44,758 bases of DNA from Parcubacteria group bacterium M6-OD1-3 (GCA_003056165.1 LSNR01000001.1:1-44758); one strand, 5' to 3'; shown: positions 31,149 through 41,006, counted from the stretch's first letter. Numbers and translations are program-made. The notes: generated by a model from the letters alone, not told the origin.

Positions 31149-33521
31149 ATGGTTTCAAAAAAACAAATAAAATTAGACCGCAAAATTTCCGAAATAATTA
31201 TTGTAAATAATAAAAAGCTAGCTCCCTACATAGAGATGGTTAATGCTAGCTCTCGGAATATTGACCAAAAACACCTCGGAACTATTCTGGGAATTTTTGA
31301 AATAAAAGATACCTCAAAAGATTCTGCTTATATAGTTAATTTTTTAGCGTCAGTTGTAAAAAAAACCTATTTCAACACAAGAAAGAAAACTGTTGCTGAT
31401 AGTTTTGAAGCAACTTTAGCAAAAATAAATTTATCTTTGTCAGAGTTGGCCAGACACGGGAATATAAATTGGATTGGAAAAATAGATGCTGTTATTTGCT
31501 CCATTAGTGATAATCAGATAAACTTCAGTGTTTCCGGCGACGCTAAAATTTTACTTTTGCGAGATCAAAAACTAATTGAAATCAGTAGCGATCTATCCCC
31601 CAAAGATGAAGCGACCAATCCCATAAAGACCTTCACTGACATTGCCAGTGGTCGACTTGAAGACAATGATAAGTTAATTCTAACGACTGACGATATTTCG
31701 CATATCTTTACACTTTCTGACATAGAGAACTATGCTCTATCTTTTTCCAATAAAAAGTTTTCAAGATTTTTAAAAACGGCCTTAATTAACGAACTTGAAA
31801 TAGCTGGAACAATTATAGTTGATGTGTTTAAAAAAACTTTATTCACGCAAAAGAGTGTCAAACGAGGTAAGAGCACTTCCAAAAAATTAAATGCTTTTAG
31901 TAGTGCAACATTCGAAAAAACATCTTCAGAAAAGAAACCTAAAATTACTATCCCGACAAAAAGTAAACCCAAAGAAGATAACTCTTCTAAAAATACTTCC
32001 GACAAAAAATTAAATTCTGCAAAAACCGTTTCGAGTAAAAAAGGAGACTTTGTTAATAAAAAAACCGGACACATTTATTTAAAAAATAATAAAGAAAAAT
32101 TTGATTCATCGCAAGATAATCAGTTTAATAATTCATTGATAATTTTTCAAGAAAAAATATTTGAATTTGGGTCATGGCTCAAAAATCGTTATCTTGATAA
32201 AGGCTATTATAATGTAAAAAGATATTTTATTCCATTACTCGCTAATGCTCACAAAAAAATCTTTCCTTTTATTAAAAATCTATTATTAAAATATTTCACC
32301 AATTTATGGCAGTCTATTATGAATTTTTTATTAAAAAAAACGACTGTATCAAAAAAAATAATAAAAAATATTACTATTAAAAAACATCAACCATCAAAAC
32401 CTAAGGAGATTATTGCCAAACCTCAAAACAAATCGACAGTAATAATGTCCTCATCAAAAACAACAACATCATCGTCTGGTAATTTAAAAATTATTGAAAA
32501 AATATCAAAAAAAATAACCACCTTATCTTTTTCAATTGGTAAAATACTTCCTCATCCAAATAAACTAAAACTTAGTTTCAAAAAAATGACTCGCCAGCAA
32601 AAAATTTATACCATTGTAGCGATAATGGCTATTTTAATTTTACCACTGGTCTTCACAAAATTAATAATCAAAAATAATCCTTCTGAAGTGTCTAATCAAC
32701 CATCATATAAAACTAATTCAAATGAACTGTCCATCAACCCCGCTACTGAAAAATATATTGAAGCCACTCAAATTTATCAATCTAATGATAATTTACTGGG
32801 TACTTTTATTTTTAATGGATCCGTTTTTGCAATCTCAAAACACAAATTAATAAAATTAATTAATAACAATCAATATGATTTCCCTTTTCCAGATTATTTC
32901 GGACAAGCGACAACCTATTCTTTCATGAGTGATCTAAACCTTTTATTCCTCTTGGACGAAAACAAAAAACTTATTAGTTTTAGTCCAATTTCTCGAAAAT
33001 TTAAAGACAATGTTATCTCTATCCCAGAAGATTCTGAAATCACTTCAATTGGGACCTATTTAACTTACATATATTTAGTAGATACAAAAAATAATCAAAT
33101 CTATCGCTATCCTCGTGCCGAGGGAGGCTTTGGAGAAAAAACCAATTGGCTTAAAGAAAATATTGATTTAAAAAATATCTCTGCTATAGCAGTTGATGAA
33201 AATATTTTTCTTTTAAATTCTAAAAACAATATTTTGAAATTAACTAAGGGGAAATTACAGCCTTTTAATTTAAAAATGGACGACAACTCATCCGCAAGTG
33301 CTATTTTTACAAATGATGACTTAAGCTACATTTATATTTTAGACAATTTAAATGGTGAAATTGTAATATTTGACAAAAATGGAAATCGTTTTAATTTTTT
33401 ATCAAACCAAAAACTTACTCAAGCAAATAATTTTTGGATAGACGAGAAAAAGAATTTAACTTATTTCACTGTCAGTAAAACATTATTCAAATTAAAGTAT
33501 AACTTTAAAAACAATAAATAA
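31149..33521 (+). CDS. Degenerate PP2C-like domain protein with transmembrane helix and C-terminal propeller-like domain
   Basis: This protein is about 790 residues from the start at 31149 (MVSKKQIKL); a longer frame from a TTG at 31080 is unlikely. Residues ~1-235 look like a PP2C/serine phosphatase fold (FSVSGDAKILLLRDQKLIEI, DDKLILTTDDISHI), but the metal-binding DG-GG motif is missing at the usual place, so catalysis is doubtful. A Lys/Ser-rich low-complexity stretch follows (~240-330). A transmembrane helix (IYTIVAIMAILILPLVFTKL) lies near residues 485-510. A C-terminal domain (~520-790) has repeated strand motifs (LLGTFIFNGSVFAIS; IAVDENIFLLNSKN), suggesting a beta-propeller outside the cell. 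It may be an envelope signalling or sensing protein; the function is unknown. Confidence 0.65.
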   Translation: MVSKKQIKLDRKISEIIIVNNKKLAPYIEMVNASSRNIDQKHLGTILGIFEIKDTSKDSAYIVNFLASVVKKTYFNTRKKTVADSFEATLAKINLSLSELARHGNINWIGKIDAVICSISDNQINFSVSGDAKILLLRDQKLIEISSDLSPKDEATNPIKTFTDIASGRLEDNDKLILTTDDISHIFTLSDIENYALSFSNKKFSRFLKTALINELEIAGTIIVDVFKKTLFTQKSVKRGKSTSKKLNAFSSATFEKTSSEKKPKITIPTKSKPKEDNSSKNTSDKKLNSAKTVSSKKGDFVNKKTGHIYLKNNKEKFDSSQDNQFNNSLIIFQEKIFEFGSWLKNRYLDKGYYNVKRYFIPLLANAHKKIFPFIKNLLLKYFTNLWQSIMNFLLKKTTVSKKIIKNITIKKHQPSKPKEIIAKPQNKSTVIMSSSKTTTSSSGNLKIIEKISKKITTLSFSIGKILPHPNKLKLSFKKMTRQQKIYTIVAIMAILILPLVFTKLIIKNNPSEVSNQPSYKTNSNELSINPATEKYIEATQIYQSNDNLLGTFIFNGSVFAISKHKLIKLINNNQYDFPFPDYFGQATTYSFMSDLNLLFLLDENKKLISFSPISRKFKDNVISIPEDSEITSIGTYLTYIYLVDTKNNQIYRYPRAEGGFGEKTNWLKENIDLKNISAIAVDENIFLLNSKNNILKLTKGKLQPFNLKMDDNSSASAIFTNDDLSYIYILDNLNGEIVIFDKNGNRFNFLSNQKLTQANNFWIDEKKNLTYFTVSKTLFKLKYNFKNNK

Positions 33522-33555
33522 AAAATAATTTTAATGTAAATCACTAAATGAAGAA

Positions 33556-35115
33556 TTATATTAAAAGAGATTTTTCTGTCATTTCTTTTGGTTTTTCTAT
33601 ATTCAAGACACTTAAAATAGTAGGTGCGATATTACCCAAGAGACCACCAGAAAATAGCTTTCTGTTTTTGAAGTCTTTTCCAATTAAACAAAATGGTACT
33701 GGATTTTTAGTATGAAAAGTATTAGCTATTTCTTTACCATCAATAACATCAATCATGTTATCAGCGTTGCCATGGTCGGCAGTCAAAAAAATCTGTCCGT
33801 CTTTTTTTAATATTTCCCTAGAAATTTCTCGCACTTGCTCATCCACAAATTCTACGGCTTGAACAGTTGCTCTTAAATTTCCAGTATGCCCAACCATATC
33901 AGCATTAGCAAAATTTATAGCAACAAAATCATATTTGTTTTTCTTTATTTTTTCCAAAACATAATTGGTAATTTTTTGAGCTGACATTTTCGGAGCTTCC
34001 GCATAAGAACCAACTTTGGGAGAATTTACAATATGTCTATTTTCTCCACCAACAGGCTTTGGATAACCTCCATTAAAAAAGTAAGTGATATGTGCATACT
34101 TTTCACTTTCACTAATATATAATTGTTTTCTTTTTTTCAACACAATTGGCAATGAATTTACCAAAGTTTTTTCTACAAAAGCTGTATGCAAGTTCATATC
34201 TGGTCCAAAATCTGCCATTGCTACAAAATAGAGATTTTTTATTTTTTTTAATTTTGGCAGATTGTCATTCTTTTTAATTTCATCGTCTACCTCTACGAAA
34301 AGTTTTGTAAATTGCCTAGCTCTATCTGAACGAAAATTATAAAAAATGAGACTATCATTTTTCTTCAACTGTATAATTGGTTTTCCATTTTTAACAATAA
34401 CAGTCGGCAAAATAACTTCATCAACCTCTCCTCGTCGGTAAGCTTCTTTAATAGCTTCTTCTGGAGAATTTGCAATTATACCATCGTTAAAAACTATTGC
34501 CTTATATGCCTTTGCTAATCTTTCCCAATTTTTAGCTCTATCCATCGCCCAAAACCGACCAGAGATTGAAGCAATTATACCGATTTTCTCTTCTTTCATC
34601 ATCTTTTTATAATGTTTTAAATGATGCAAAGCACTTTTTTGATATGAATCCCTTCCATCCGTAAACAAATGACAATAAACTTGATTGATGCCATTTTGTT
34701 TTGCTAGTCGCAATAACATTCTAAAATGTTCTGGGGTTATATGTTGGCTATCATAAGTACTCATCAATCCCATAATATGCAAATTGCTTTTTTTAATTTT
34801 ACAATTTCTAACAGCTCCGATAAGTGCCGGATTTTTAAAAAAATCACCATTCTTTATTGCACAATCAATTCTATAAGCCTCTTGTATAACTACTCGTCCA
34901 CCGCCAATATTGATATGTCCCGCTTCCGATCCACTCATTTGATCCACATTTAAACCAACCGACTTTCCAGTTGCATTTAAAAAAGTAAATGGATATTTCT
35001 TTTTTATTTCGTCTACAAAGGAGGTCCTTGCCAAGGTAATTGCGTTTCCTTTACTTCTTGGAGCCTCTCCCCAGCCATCCATAATAATTAACACTGCTGG
35101 TTTTTTGTTTTTCAT
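33556..35115 (-). CDS. gpmI: 2,3-bisphosphoglycerate-independent phosphoglycerate mutase
   Basis: This 519-residue alkaline-phosphatase-superfamily enzyme interconverts 3- and 2-phosphoglycerate. Motifs: LIIMDGWGEAPRSKGNAI (metal Asp), MSGSEAGHINIGGGRVV with the catalytic Ser (about residue 64), FTDGRDSYQKSALHHL, SGRFWAMDRAKNWER, NFRSDRARQF, NFANADMVGHTGN and LTADHGNADNM with late Asp/His metal ligands. The length is typical. It is last in a minus-strand run, pgk-eno-gpmI, with a 6-bp gap to eno, so lower glycolysis is co-transcribed. Confidence 0.95.
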   Translation of the reverse strand: MKNKKPAVLIIMDGWGEAPRSKGNAITLARTSFVDEIKKKYPFTFLNATGKSVGLNVDQMSGSEAGHINIGGGRVVIQEAYRIDCAIKNGDFFKNPALIGAVRNCKIKKSNLHIMGLMSTYDSQHITPEHFRMLLRLAKQNGINQVYCHLFTDGRDSYQKSALHHLKHYKKMMKEEKIGIIASISGRFWAMDRAKNWERLAKAYKAIVFNDGIIANSPEEAIKEAYRRGEVDEVILPTVIVKNGKPIIQLKKNDSLIFYNFRSDRARQFTKLFVEVDDEIKKNDNLPKLKKIKNLYFVAMADFGPDMNLHTAFVEKTLVNSLPIVLKKRKQLYISESEKYAHITYFFNGGYPKPVGGENRHIVNSPKVGSYAEAPKMSAQKITNYVLEKIKKNKYDFVAINFANADMVGHTGNLRATVQAVEFVDEQVREISREILKKDGQIFLTADHGNADNMIDVIDGKEIANTFHTKNPVPFCLIGKDFKNRKLFSGGLLGNIAPTILSVLNIEKPKEMTEKSLLI

Positions 35116-35121
35116 ATTTTT

Positions 35122-36378
35122 CTATTTTAGTTCTTTACTAATCTCCAATAATCTGTTATACTTGCAAATTCTTTCTCCACGAGAAAGCGACCCCGTCTTA
35201 ATAAAATCCGCTTCTGCACCAACTGCCAAATCTGCAATAAAATCATCTGTGGTTTCTCCACTACGATGTGAAATGACAGTTTTCATATCATTCTCCTTTG
35301 CTAATTTCATACAAGCAATTGTTTCCGTTAATGTCCCAATTTGATTTGGTTTAATTAGGACACTATTACAAGCATTTTTTTTAATAGCTTTTTCCAATCT
35401 CTTAACATTTGTTACTAGCAAATCGTCACCTATATTCATAATCTTATCTCCAATTTTTTCATTCATCATTTTCCAACCATCCCAGTCTTCCTCCATCAAA
35501 CCATCTTCAACAGACATTAAATTATATTTAACAATCCATTCATTATAAAGATTAACAAGATTTTCTTTGTTTAATTTTTCGTTCCTTGGTTTTAACAAGT
35601 ATTGATCAGTTTCTTTTTCATAAAATGAATTAGCGGCAACATCTATAGCAATGAAAACATTTTCTCCTGCTTGATAGCCTGCTTTAGAGATTGCTGAATT
35701 TATAATTTCCAAAGCATATTCATTGCTTTCCAGTTTTGGAGCAAAACCACCTTCATCACCAACTGCTGTACTATAACTTTCAGCAGATAATATTTTTTTA
35801 AGCGTATGGAAAATCTCACTACCAGCTCGAAGCTGTTCTTTATAGCTATCTACATCACGAGGAACCAACTTAAATTCCTGAATAGCTAATCCTGAATCAG
35901 CATGCTCACCCCCATTTAAAATATTAAACATTGGGATAGTTTTAAATTCATCTGCTTTAAATCCAAAAGTTTCAGCGATATACTTATATAATGGAATTTT
36001 TTTATCTAAAGATCCCGCACGACAAATCGCTAACGAAACTCCCACAATAGCATTAGCACCCAGCTTAGATTTATTTTCTGTTCCATCTATTTCAATCATT
36101 CTTTTATCAATCATTTCTTGTTGCTCAACATCTATCCCAATAAGCTCATCGTTAATTATAGTATTCACATTTTTTACCGCTTGCAAAACTCCTTTTCCAC
36201 CATAACGCTTTTCATCATTATCACGCAATTCTAAAGCTTCGCCAGCCCCTGTAGATGCTCCAGATGGCACACCTGCTTTAGCGATAATTCCATTTTCCAA
36301 ATTAACTGACACTTCTAGGGTTGGATTTCCTCTTGAGTCTAATATTTCCCTTGCTTCAATTTTTTCTATTTTTGTCAT
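35122..36378 (-). CDS. eno: Enolase
   Basis: This 418-residue enzyme makes phosphoenolpyruvate from 2-phosphoglycerate. Signatures: REILDSRGNPTLEVSVNLEN, GVPSGASTGAGEALELRD, KLGANAIVGVSLAICRA, NILNGGEHADSGLAIQEFK, VGDEGGFAPKLESNEYALE, SVEDGLMEEDWDGWK, LIKPNQIGTLTETIAC and SHRSGETTDDFIADLAVG. Catalytic Glu/Lys and metal Asp/Glu residues are all visible. The length is slightly short of the usual ~430. It lies between pgk and gpmI. Confidence 0.96.
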   Translation of the reverse strand: MTKIEKIEAREILDSRGNPTLEVSVNLENGIIAKAGVPSGASTGAGEALELRDNDEKRYGGKGVLQAVKNVNTIINDELIGIDVEQQEMIDKRMIEIDGTENKSKLGANAIVGVSLAICRAGSLDKKIPLYKYIAETFGFKADEFKTIPMFNILNGGEHADSGLAIQEFKLVPRDVDSYKEQLRAGSEIFHTLKKILSAESYSTAVGDEGGFAPKLESNEYALEIINSAISKAGYQAGENVFIAIDVAANSFYEKETDQYLLKPRNEKLNKENLVNLYNEWIVKYNLMSVEDGLMEEDWDGWKMMNEKIGDKIMNIGDDLLVTNVKRLEKAIKKNACNSVLIKPNQIGTLTETIACMKLAKENDMKTVISHRSGETTDDFIADLAVGAEADFIKTGSLSRGERICKYNRLLEISKELK

Positions 36379-36393
36379 ACTTTTTTAACTTTA

Positions 36394-37467
36394 TTATTTA
36401 TTATCAATTAAAACTTCTAATCCAGGCATTGCTTCATCACTCAAAAATTCCAACATTGCCCCACCACCAGTAGAAACAAAGGAGAATTTATCTGCCAGAT
36501 TATTTTTTTGAACAGCTTCTACAGATTCTCCTCCGCCTACTACAGAGAATGCTCCACTTTGAACAATTGCTTCCATAATTTTTCTTGTTCCTTTATCATA
36601 TGGTTTTTTTTCAAAAAGTCCCAACGGTCCATTCCAAACAATAGTTTCTGCTTGTGAAATAATTTTTGAAAATTCTTTAATAGTATATTCACCGATATCA
36701 AATCTTCCCTCTCCTGCAAAATCAACTGGCAAAATTACACGGGAATTAAAATTTATATTTTTATCAACTGCTTCATTGGCAATTTTTCCTCCCACTAAAA
36801 TAAAGTCATAATTTTCGCTCAAAGCCTCAATCAAAGGAAGTTTAGTTTCAATTTTTGCTCCACCTATAATTGCTACGGCCGGATGCTCCGGATATTTCTT
36901 AACTCGCTCTAAATTTTTAACTTCTCGTTGCAACTGAAAGCCAGCAAAAGCCGGAAGAGTTTTTGTTACACCAATTACCGAAGCGTGAGACCGGTGACAA
37001 ACACCGAAAGCATCGTTTACAAAAACATCAAAATTTTCTGCCAATTTCCGAGCAAACTCAGCATCATTCTTTTTTTCCTCTTCATAAAATCTTACGTTTT
37101 CCAAAAGAACGACTTCATCATCCGCAGATGTTTCCAATTCTTTTTTTATAACATTAGAATGGCAACTGGACACAAATTTAATATTACGATTTAAAATTCC
37201 TCTTAAATTAGGCAATATTTGTCGTAATGAAAATTGTTCCATCCACTCTGCCCCAGGATTGTTTTTGTGGTATTCTAAAGGTCTTCCCAAATGAGAAACT
37301 AGAGTCACCTTTCCTCCTTGAGCTATTATAAAATCAACAGTATCTTTTATCGCCTCTATCTTATAAGCTTCACGCACTTCACCGTTTTCTATAGGGACAT
37401 TAAGTCCGGCTCGTAATAAAACTTTTTTATTTTTGAATTTATATGTTTGTATTTTTTTTAATCTCAT
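36394..37467 (-). CDS. pgk: Phosphoglycerate kinase
   Basis: This 357-residue enzyme makes ATP from 1,3-bisphosphoglycerate. Features: LLRAGLNVPIENGEV, TLVSHLGRPLEYH, VVLLENVRFYEEE, FVNDAFGVCHRSHASVIGV, AIIGGAKIETKLPLIE, IVWNGPLGLFE and FVSTGGGAMLEFL. Two residues that usually bind the 3-phosphoglycerate end differ: the Asp of RxD-NVP is Gly (RAGLNVP), and the following R of the RI motif is Lys. The length is short of the usual ~390-400. The gene is probably still a kinase because all nucleotide motifs are kept; altered kinetics are an inference. First of pgk-eno-gpmI, 93 bp after mraY. Confidence 0.92.
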   Translation of the reverse strand: MRLKKIQTYKFKNKKVLLRAGLNVPIENGEVREAYKIEAIKDTVDFIIAQGGKVTLVSHLGRPLEYHKNNPGAEWMEQFSLRQILPNLRGILNRNIKFVSSCHSNVIKKELETSADDEVVLLENVRFYEEEKKNDAEFARKLAENFDVFVNDAFGVCHRSHASVIGVTKTLPAFAGFQLQREVKNLERVKKYPEHPAVAIIGGAKIETKLPLIEALSENYDFILVGGKIANEAVDKNINFNSRVILPVDFAGEGRFDIGEYTIKEFSKIISQAETIVWNGPLGLFEKKPYDKGTRKIMEAIVQSGAFSVVGGGESVEAVQKNNLADKFSFVSTGGGAMLEFLSDEAMPGLEVLIDNK

Positions 37468-37560
37468 ATTTTTATTTTATTTTTTGAAAAATTGAAAATT
37501 TTACAAATCGAGAAACTAATTTACCCTTTACCAATTGACGATATAAATTAAAAAAACTAT

Positions 37561-38658
37561 TTAATCCATTCCTATCGTCCCAACAATAGTACCAATGACT
37601 GCCAATACTATTGCAAAAATCCAAGCTCGCATAACAACTTTTGGTTCTGGCCAACCCTTTGCTTCAAAATGATGATGTATTGGTGCGGCAAGAAAAATTT
37701 TTCTATCGAATAATTTTTTACTAGTTAGTTGTATCACAACACTACCGGACTCCATAATATAAATAAATGCGATAATCAATAAGGGAATAATAGCATTATT
37801 TAACATTGCCACTACACCCAGAGTTGTTCCTAAAGAAATTGCTCCAGTATCACCCATAATGAATCTAGCCGGATAAATATTGAACCATAAAAATGCCAGC
37901 AATGCTCCAGATATTGCTGCACAAAAAGCTGCCAAATCAACTCTATTTTGAGCAAAAGAAATTATTGCGAAAGAGGAAAATGCCATCAATAAAACCCCAC
38001 CATTAAGCCCATCCAATCCATCAGTTTCATTTGACGATATTGCCGTAAACAAAATAATAAAAATAAAAAGAGGAATATACCACCAGCCAATAGAAAAATC
38101 CCCCACCGCTGGAATATGTAATTTATCCCAGCCAAGCTTTGAATAAAACCACCAAGCTCCTAATGCCGCAATTCCAAAAAGCCACCAGAATCGCATTGCA
38201 AATCTCATTCCACCACCTTTATTTGAACCCCATCCTCTAGTGCTCATAATATCATCAAAAAGACCTAAAATTCCGGCAGATATTAAGGCAAATAAAGGCA
38301 ACCATGTTTGAGCTCGATTTAAAAAATCCAATCTGGCGATAAAATTAGTATCACTCCATTTAGCAACTATCGGAAATAAATATTCCGACGAAAAAATAAG
38401 TATTAATATTGTTGCCCAAATAATTAAACCACCCATAGTTGGTGTTCCTGATTTTTTGGCATGTAATTTATTTACAATTGTTAGTTTTTTTCCATCAACC
38501 GAATTCTTTTTTATTTTAATTCCGATTTTATATTTATATAAAATTTTCGTCCATAATGGCGTAATTGCAAAAGCTAAAACAAAAGACAGGATACCAGTAA
38601 AAAGTATTTTTAAAATATTTACTACCTCAGGAATTGTTTGTATTTGTGAAATCTGCAT
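37561..38658 (-). CDS. mraY: Phospho-N-acetylmuramoyl-pentapeptide transferase
   Basis: This 365-residue polytopic enzyme (about ten helices) makes lipid I from UDP-MurNAc-pentapeptide and undecaprenyl phosphate. Signatures: KKSGTPTMGGLIIW (near residue 65), GLFDDIMSTRGWGSNKG with DD motif, ISSNETDGLDGLNGG (usual VNLTDGLDGL), FNIYPARFIMGDTGAISLGTTLG and HHHFEAKGWPEPKVVMRAWI (HHHxE motif). The usual NLTDGLDGL is NETDGLDGL here. It is followed by pgk and preceded by ftsW (34-bp gap). Confidence 0.95.
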   Translation of the reverse strand: MQISQIQTIPEVVNILKILFTGILSFVLAFAITPLWTKILYKYKIGIKIKKNSVDGKKLTIVNKLHAKKSGTPTMGGLIIWATILILIFSSEYLFPIVAKWSDTNFIARLDFLNRAQTWLPLFALISAGILGLFDDIMSTRGWGSNKGGGMRFAMRFWWLFGIAALGAWWFYSKLGWDKLHIPAVGDFSIGWWYIPLFIFIILFTAISSNETDGLDGLNGGVLLMAFSSFAIISFAQNRVDLAAFCAAISGALLAFLWFNIYPARFIMGDTGAISLGTTLGVVAMLNNAIIPLLIIAFIYIMESGSVVIQLTSKKLFDRKIFLAAPIHHHFEAKGWPEPKVVMRAWIFAIVLAVIGTIVGTIGMD

Positions 38659-38692
38659 TAATTTTATTTGATATTTTTAAATTATTCCTTAA

Positions 38693-39799
38693 CTATATTC
38701 TACTCTGTTTTGAAATATTGAGCAATATTCCCATCGCCGCCATCAAAAAAATAAATGATGTACCTCCATAGCTAATGAAAGGTAATGGTATTCCAGTAAG
38801 AGGCATAATTGCTGTAATTGCTGCGATATTTACAAAAGCTTGAAAAATAACCCAAGAAACAATACCTATCGCCACTATTTTTCCGAAATCATCAGGAGCA
38901 TTTTTAGCAATTTTAATTGCTCGTAAAGAAAATAAAATAAATAATATTACTATTATGCCCGCACCGACTAATCCCAATTCTTCTCCAATGATTGCGAAAA
39001 TTGAATCACCAACTGGCTCAGGGAGATAATTGAATTTTTGTCGACTGTGTCCTAATCCCAATCCAAAAATGCCACCAGAACCAATTGCTAGTAAGGCTTG
39101 ATTTATTTGATAACCAACGCCTTGCGGATCATGCTCTGGATTTAAAAAAACCAAAAAACGATTCATTCTATAAGGAGCTATTGCTATTAAACCAACTAAT
39201 CCCATCATTCCCGCCAAAAATATGCCAAAAATATGCATCAGATTTGCTCCTGAAATAAAAAACATACTCATCGCAATCAATATTATCACGCCCAAGGTTC
39301 CTGTATCTGGTTGTTTAATTATTAAAAATCCAGCAATTGCCAAAATTCCTAAAAAAGGCAACATTCCTTCGTAAATATCCTTTATCTTTTCCTTCCCTCT
39401 ACTTTCTAGCCAAGCTGCCAAATACAAAATAATGGAAAGCTTAACCATCTCCGAAGGTTGAAATGAGATTGGTCCCAAGTTTATCCAACGACTAGCTCCG
39501 TAAGCATTGCTTCCGATATTAGGTATAAATACCAAAATTAAACAAATCAACGAGACTATAAACATTGGCACTGAAACTTTTTTCCAAAAATGATAATCAA
39601 TCTTAGAAAAAAAATACATAATTATCAATCCTGGTAAAAATCCAAATAAAAATTGATGCTTTAAAAAATAATTTGAATCTCCGAAGCGAGTTGTTGCGTA
39701 AAAAACACCCGCACTAGAAATCATCATTAGTCCAAAAATTGTCAATATTAAAATTATCGACAACAACATTTTATCAACTTGTGCATTTTTATTTTTCAT
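38693..39799 (-). CDS. ftsW: Peptidoglycan glycosyltransferase FtsW (SEDS family)
   Basis: This 368-residue SEDS protein (about ten helices) polymerises lipid II during septal growth. Signatures: GLMMISSAGVFYATTRFGDS, RWINLGPISFQPSEMVKLSI, VIKQPDTGTLGVIILIA-like IIKQPDTGTLGVI, GLGLGHSRQKFNYLPEPVGD, FAIIGEELGLVGAG and GIPLPFISYGGTSFIFLMAA. QKFNYLPEP with EELG favours FtsW over RodA. It lies between trmD (9-bp gap) and mraY. Catalytic Asp in the WINLGPISFQPSE loop region is consistent. Confidence 0.92.
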   Translation of the reverse strand: MKNKNAQVDKMLLSIILILTIFGLMMISSAGVFYATTRFGDSNYFLKHQFLFGFLPGLIIMYFFSKIDYHFWKKVSVPMFIVSLICLILVFIPNIGSNAYGASRWINLGPISFQPSEMVKLSIILYLAAWLESRGKEKIKDIYEGMLPFLGILAIAGFLIIKQPDTGTLGVIILIAMSMFFISGANLMHIFGIFLAGMMGLVGLIAIAPYRMNRFLVFLNPEHDPQGVGYQINQALLAIGSGGIFGLGLGHSRQKFNYLPEPVGDSIFAIIGEELGLVGAGIIVILFILFSLRAIKIAKNAPDDFGKIVAIGIVSWVIFQAFVNIAAITAIMPLTGIPLPFISYGGTSFIFLMAAMGILLNISKQSRI

Positions 39800-39808
39800 A
39801 ATATTTTT

Positions 39809-40522
39809 TTAATGTTTCTGACGCCAATCTTTTATTTTTTTATGATTGCCACTTAATAAAACTTTCGGAACTTTCCAACCGTTAAATTCTTCTGGTTTTG
39901 TATACTGAGGATATTCTAGATATCGTTTCGCTTGTTGAATTTGTTGTTCTTTTATTAACTTTGTTATTTTATTGTCTTGAATATTTCGAACATTTCTATG
40001 ACTTTCTTCCTTCAATGATTTTACATTTCCTAACACTCCAGGAATTAATCTAGAAACAGAATCAATCAAGACCATCGCCGGCACTTCCCCTCCCGTTAAA
40101 ACATAATCACCAATGGAAATTTCCTCATCAGCAATATATTCCGCCACTCGCTCATCCACACCCTCATATCGCCCACAAATAAAAATTAAACTGTCATACT
40201 CTGTCAAGCGTTCCGCATCTCTTTGTGTATATCGTTTTCCTTTTGCGGAAAATAAAATTACTCTAGTTTTTACATTTTTTTGCTTGTTTTTAACATCTTT
40301 AATGTTTTGTACACAATTAAAAATTGGCTCTACTTTCATTATCATTCCCGCACCACCACCATAAGGAGTATCATCAACTATTTGATGTTTGTCAGTAGTA
40401 TATTTACGCAAACTATGAGTTTCAATATCAATCAATTTTTCTTTTTGCGCTCGCCCCAAAATAGACTCACTGAAATATGAATTAAACATTTCCGGGAAAA
40501 TTGTAATAATATCAAACTTCAT
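39809..40522 (-). CDS. trmD: tRNA (guanine-N1)-methyltransferase
   Basis: This 237-residue trefoil-knot methyltransferase makes m1G37 in tRNA. Motifs: [58 protein letters not shown] (knot), [20 protein letters not shown], and [20 protein letters not shown]. The catalytic Asp and knot residues are present. The length is typical. It is the first gene of the minus-strand trmD-ftsW-mraY run; upstream is the 615-bp palindrome-rich intergenic zone. Confidence 0.96.
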   Translation of the reverse strand: MKFDIITIFPEMFNSYFSESILGRAQKEKLIDIETHSLRKYTTDKHQIVDDTPYGGGAGMIMKVEPIFNCVQNIKDVKNKQKNVKTRVILFSAKGKRYTQRDAERLTEYDSLIFICGRYEGVDERVAEYIADEEISIGDYVLTGGEVPAMVLIDSVSRLIPGVLGNVKSLKEESHRNVRNIQDNKITKLIKEQQIQQAKRYLEYPQYTKPEEFNGWKVPKVLLSGNHKKIKDWRQKH

Positions 40523-40813
40523 AAATTACTTCGAGATCCATAACTAAAATATTCTCTTTGCGCATAATTACACAGAATACCTAGAAATAAATACCATCTC
40601 TTAAAAATTAAAACAAATCGTATTGTTATTACAATAATTATCTTAACATTTTTTTAAAAAACAAAAAAGGTTGCGCATCAAATTATCTAAAACAATATTA
40701 TTTTAAAATAAAAACTTTTAACTAATATTTTTGCTTTAATTTTATATTTTAGTTTAACTTTATTTTTTTATTTATACTCATATTTCACTTTGTCTTCAAT
40801 GATTATTATATTC

Positions 40814-40846
40814 TTACTCTTATTTCTTTTTCAGAAATAAGAGTAA
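40814..40846. repeat. 14-bp-stem hairpin
   Basis: Arms TTACTCTTATTTCT (40814-40827) and its exact complement (40833-40846) enclose a 5-nt loop. A further outer pair, CTCATATTT (40778-40786) with AAATATGAG (40852-40860), nests around it. No T-run follows. Confidence 0.75.
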
Positions 40847-40892
40847 ACTATAAATATGAGAGCTTAAAAAAATATTGAGTAAAATATAAAAA

Positions 40893-40926
40893 TGTGTATC
40901 TTTAAAGATATCTTTAAAGATACACA
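40893..40926 (-). terminator. 34-bp perfect palindrome, possible terminator of the CHAP gene
   Basis: Every base from 40893 to 40909 pairs with 40926 to 40910 (TGTGTATCTTTAAAGAT and its complement). On the minus strand it is followed by a T-rich stretch (TTTTTATATTTT), so it may end the CHAP transcript 212 bp past the stop. A loop-free palindrome can also be a protein-binding site. Confidence 0.5.
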
Positions 40927-40965
40927 AAAAATACAAACTTCAAAACGACTTCATTTACAAATAAT

Positions 40966-41006
40966 CTAGGACGGTCCTAGTAAATTATTACCTAGGACGG
41001 TCCTAG
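40966..41006. repeat. Two CTAGGAC-g-GTCCTAG palindromes, 11 bp apart
   Basis: 15-bp palindromes at 40966-40980 and 40992-41006 are identical. Their GGAC-n-GTCC centre is like the 22-kb REP family, with G instead of A in the middle. Flanking AATAAT/ATTATT can extend pairing around the first copy. Confidence 0.8.
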
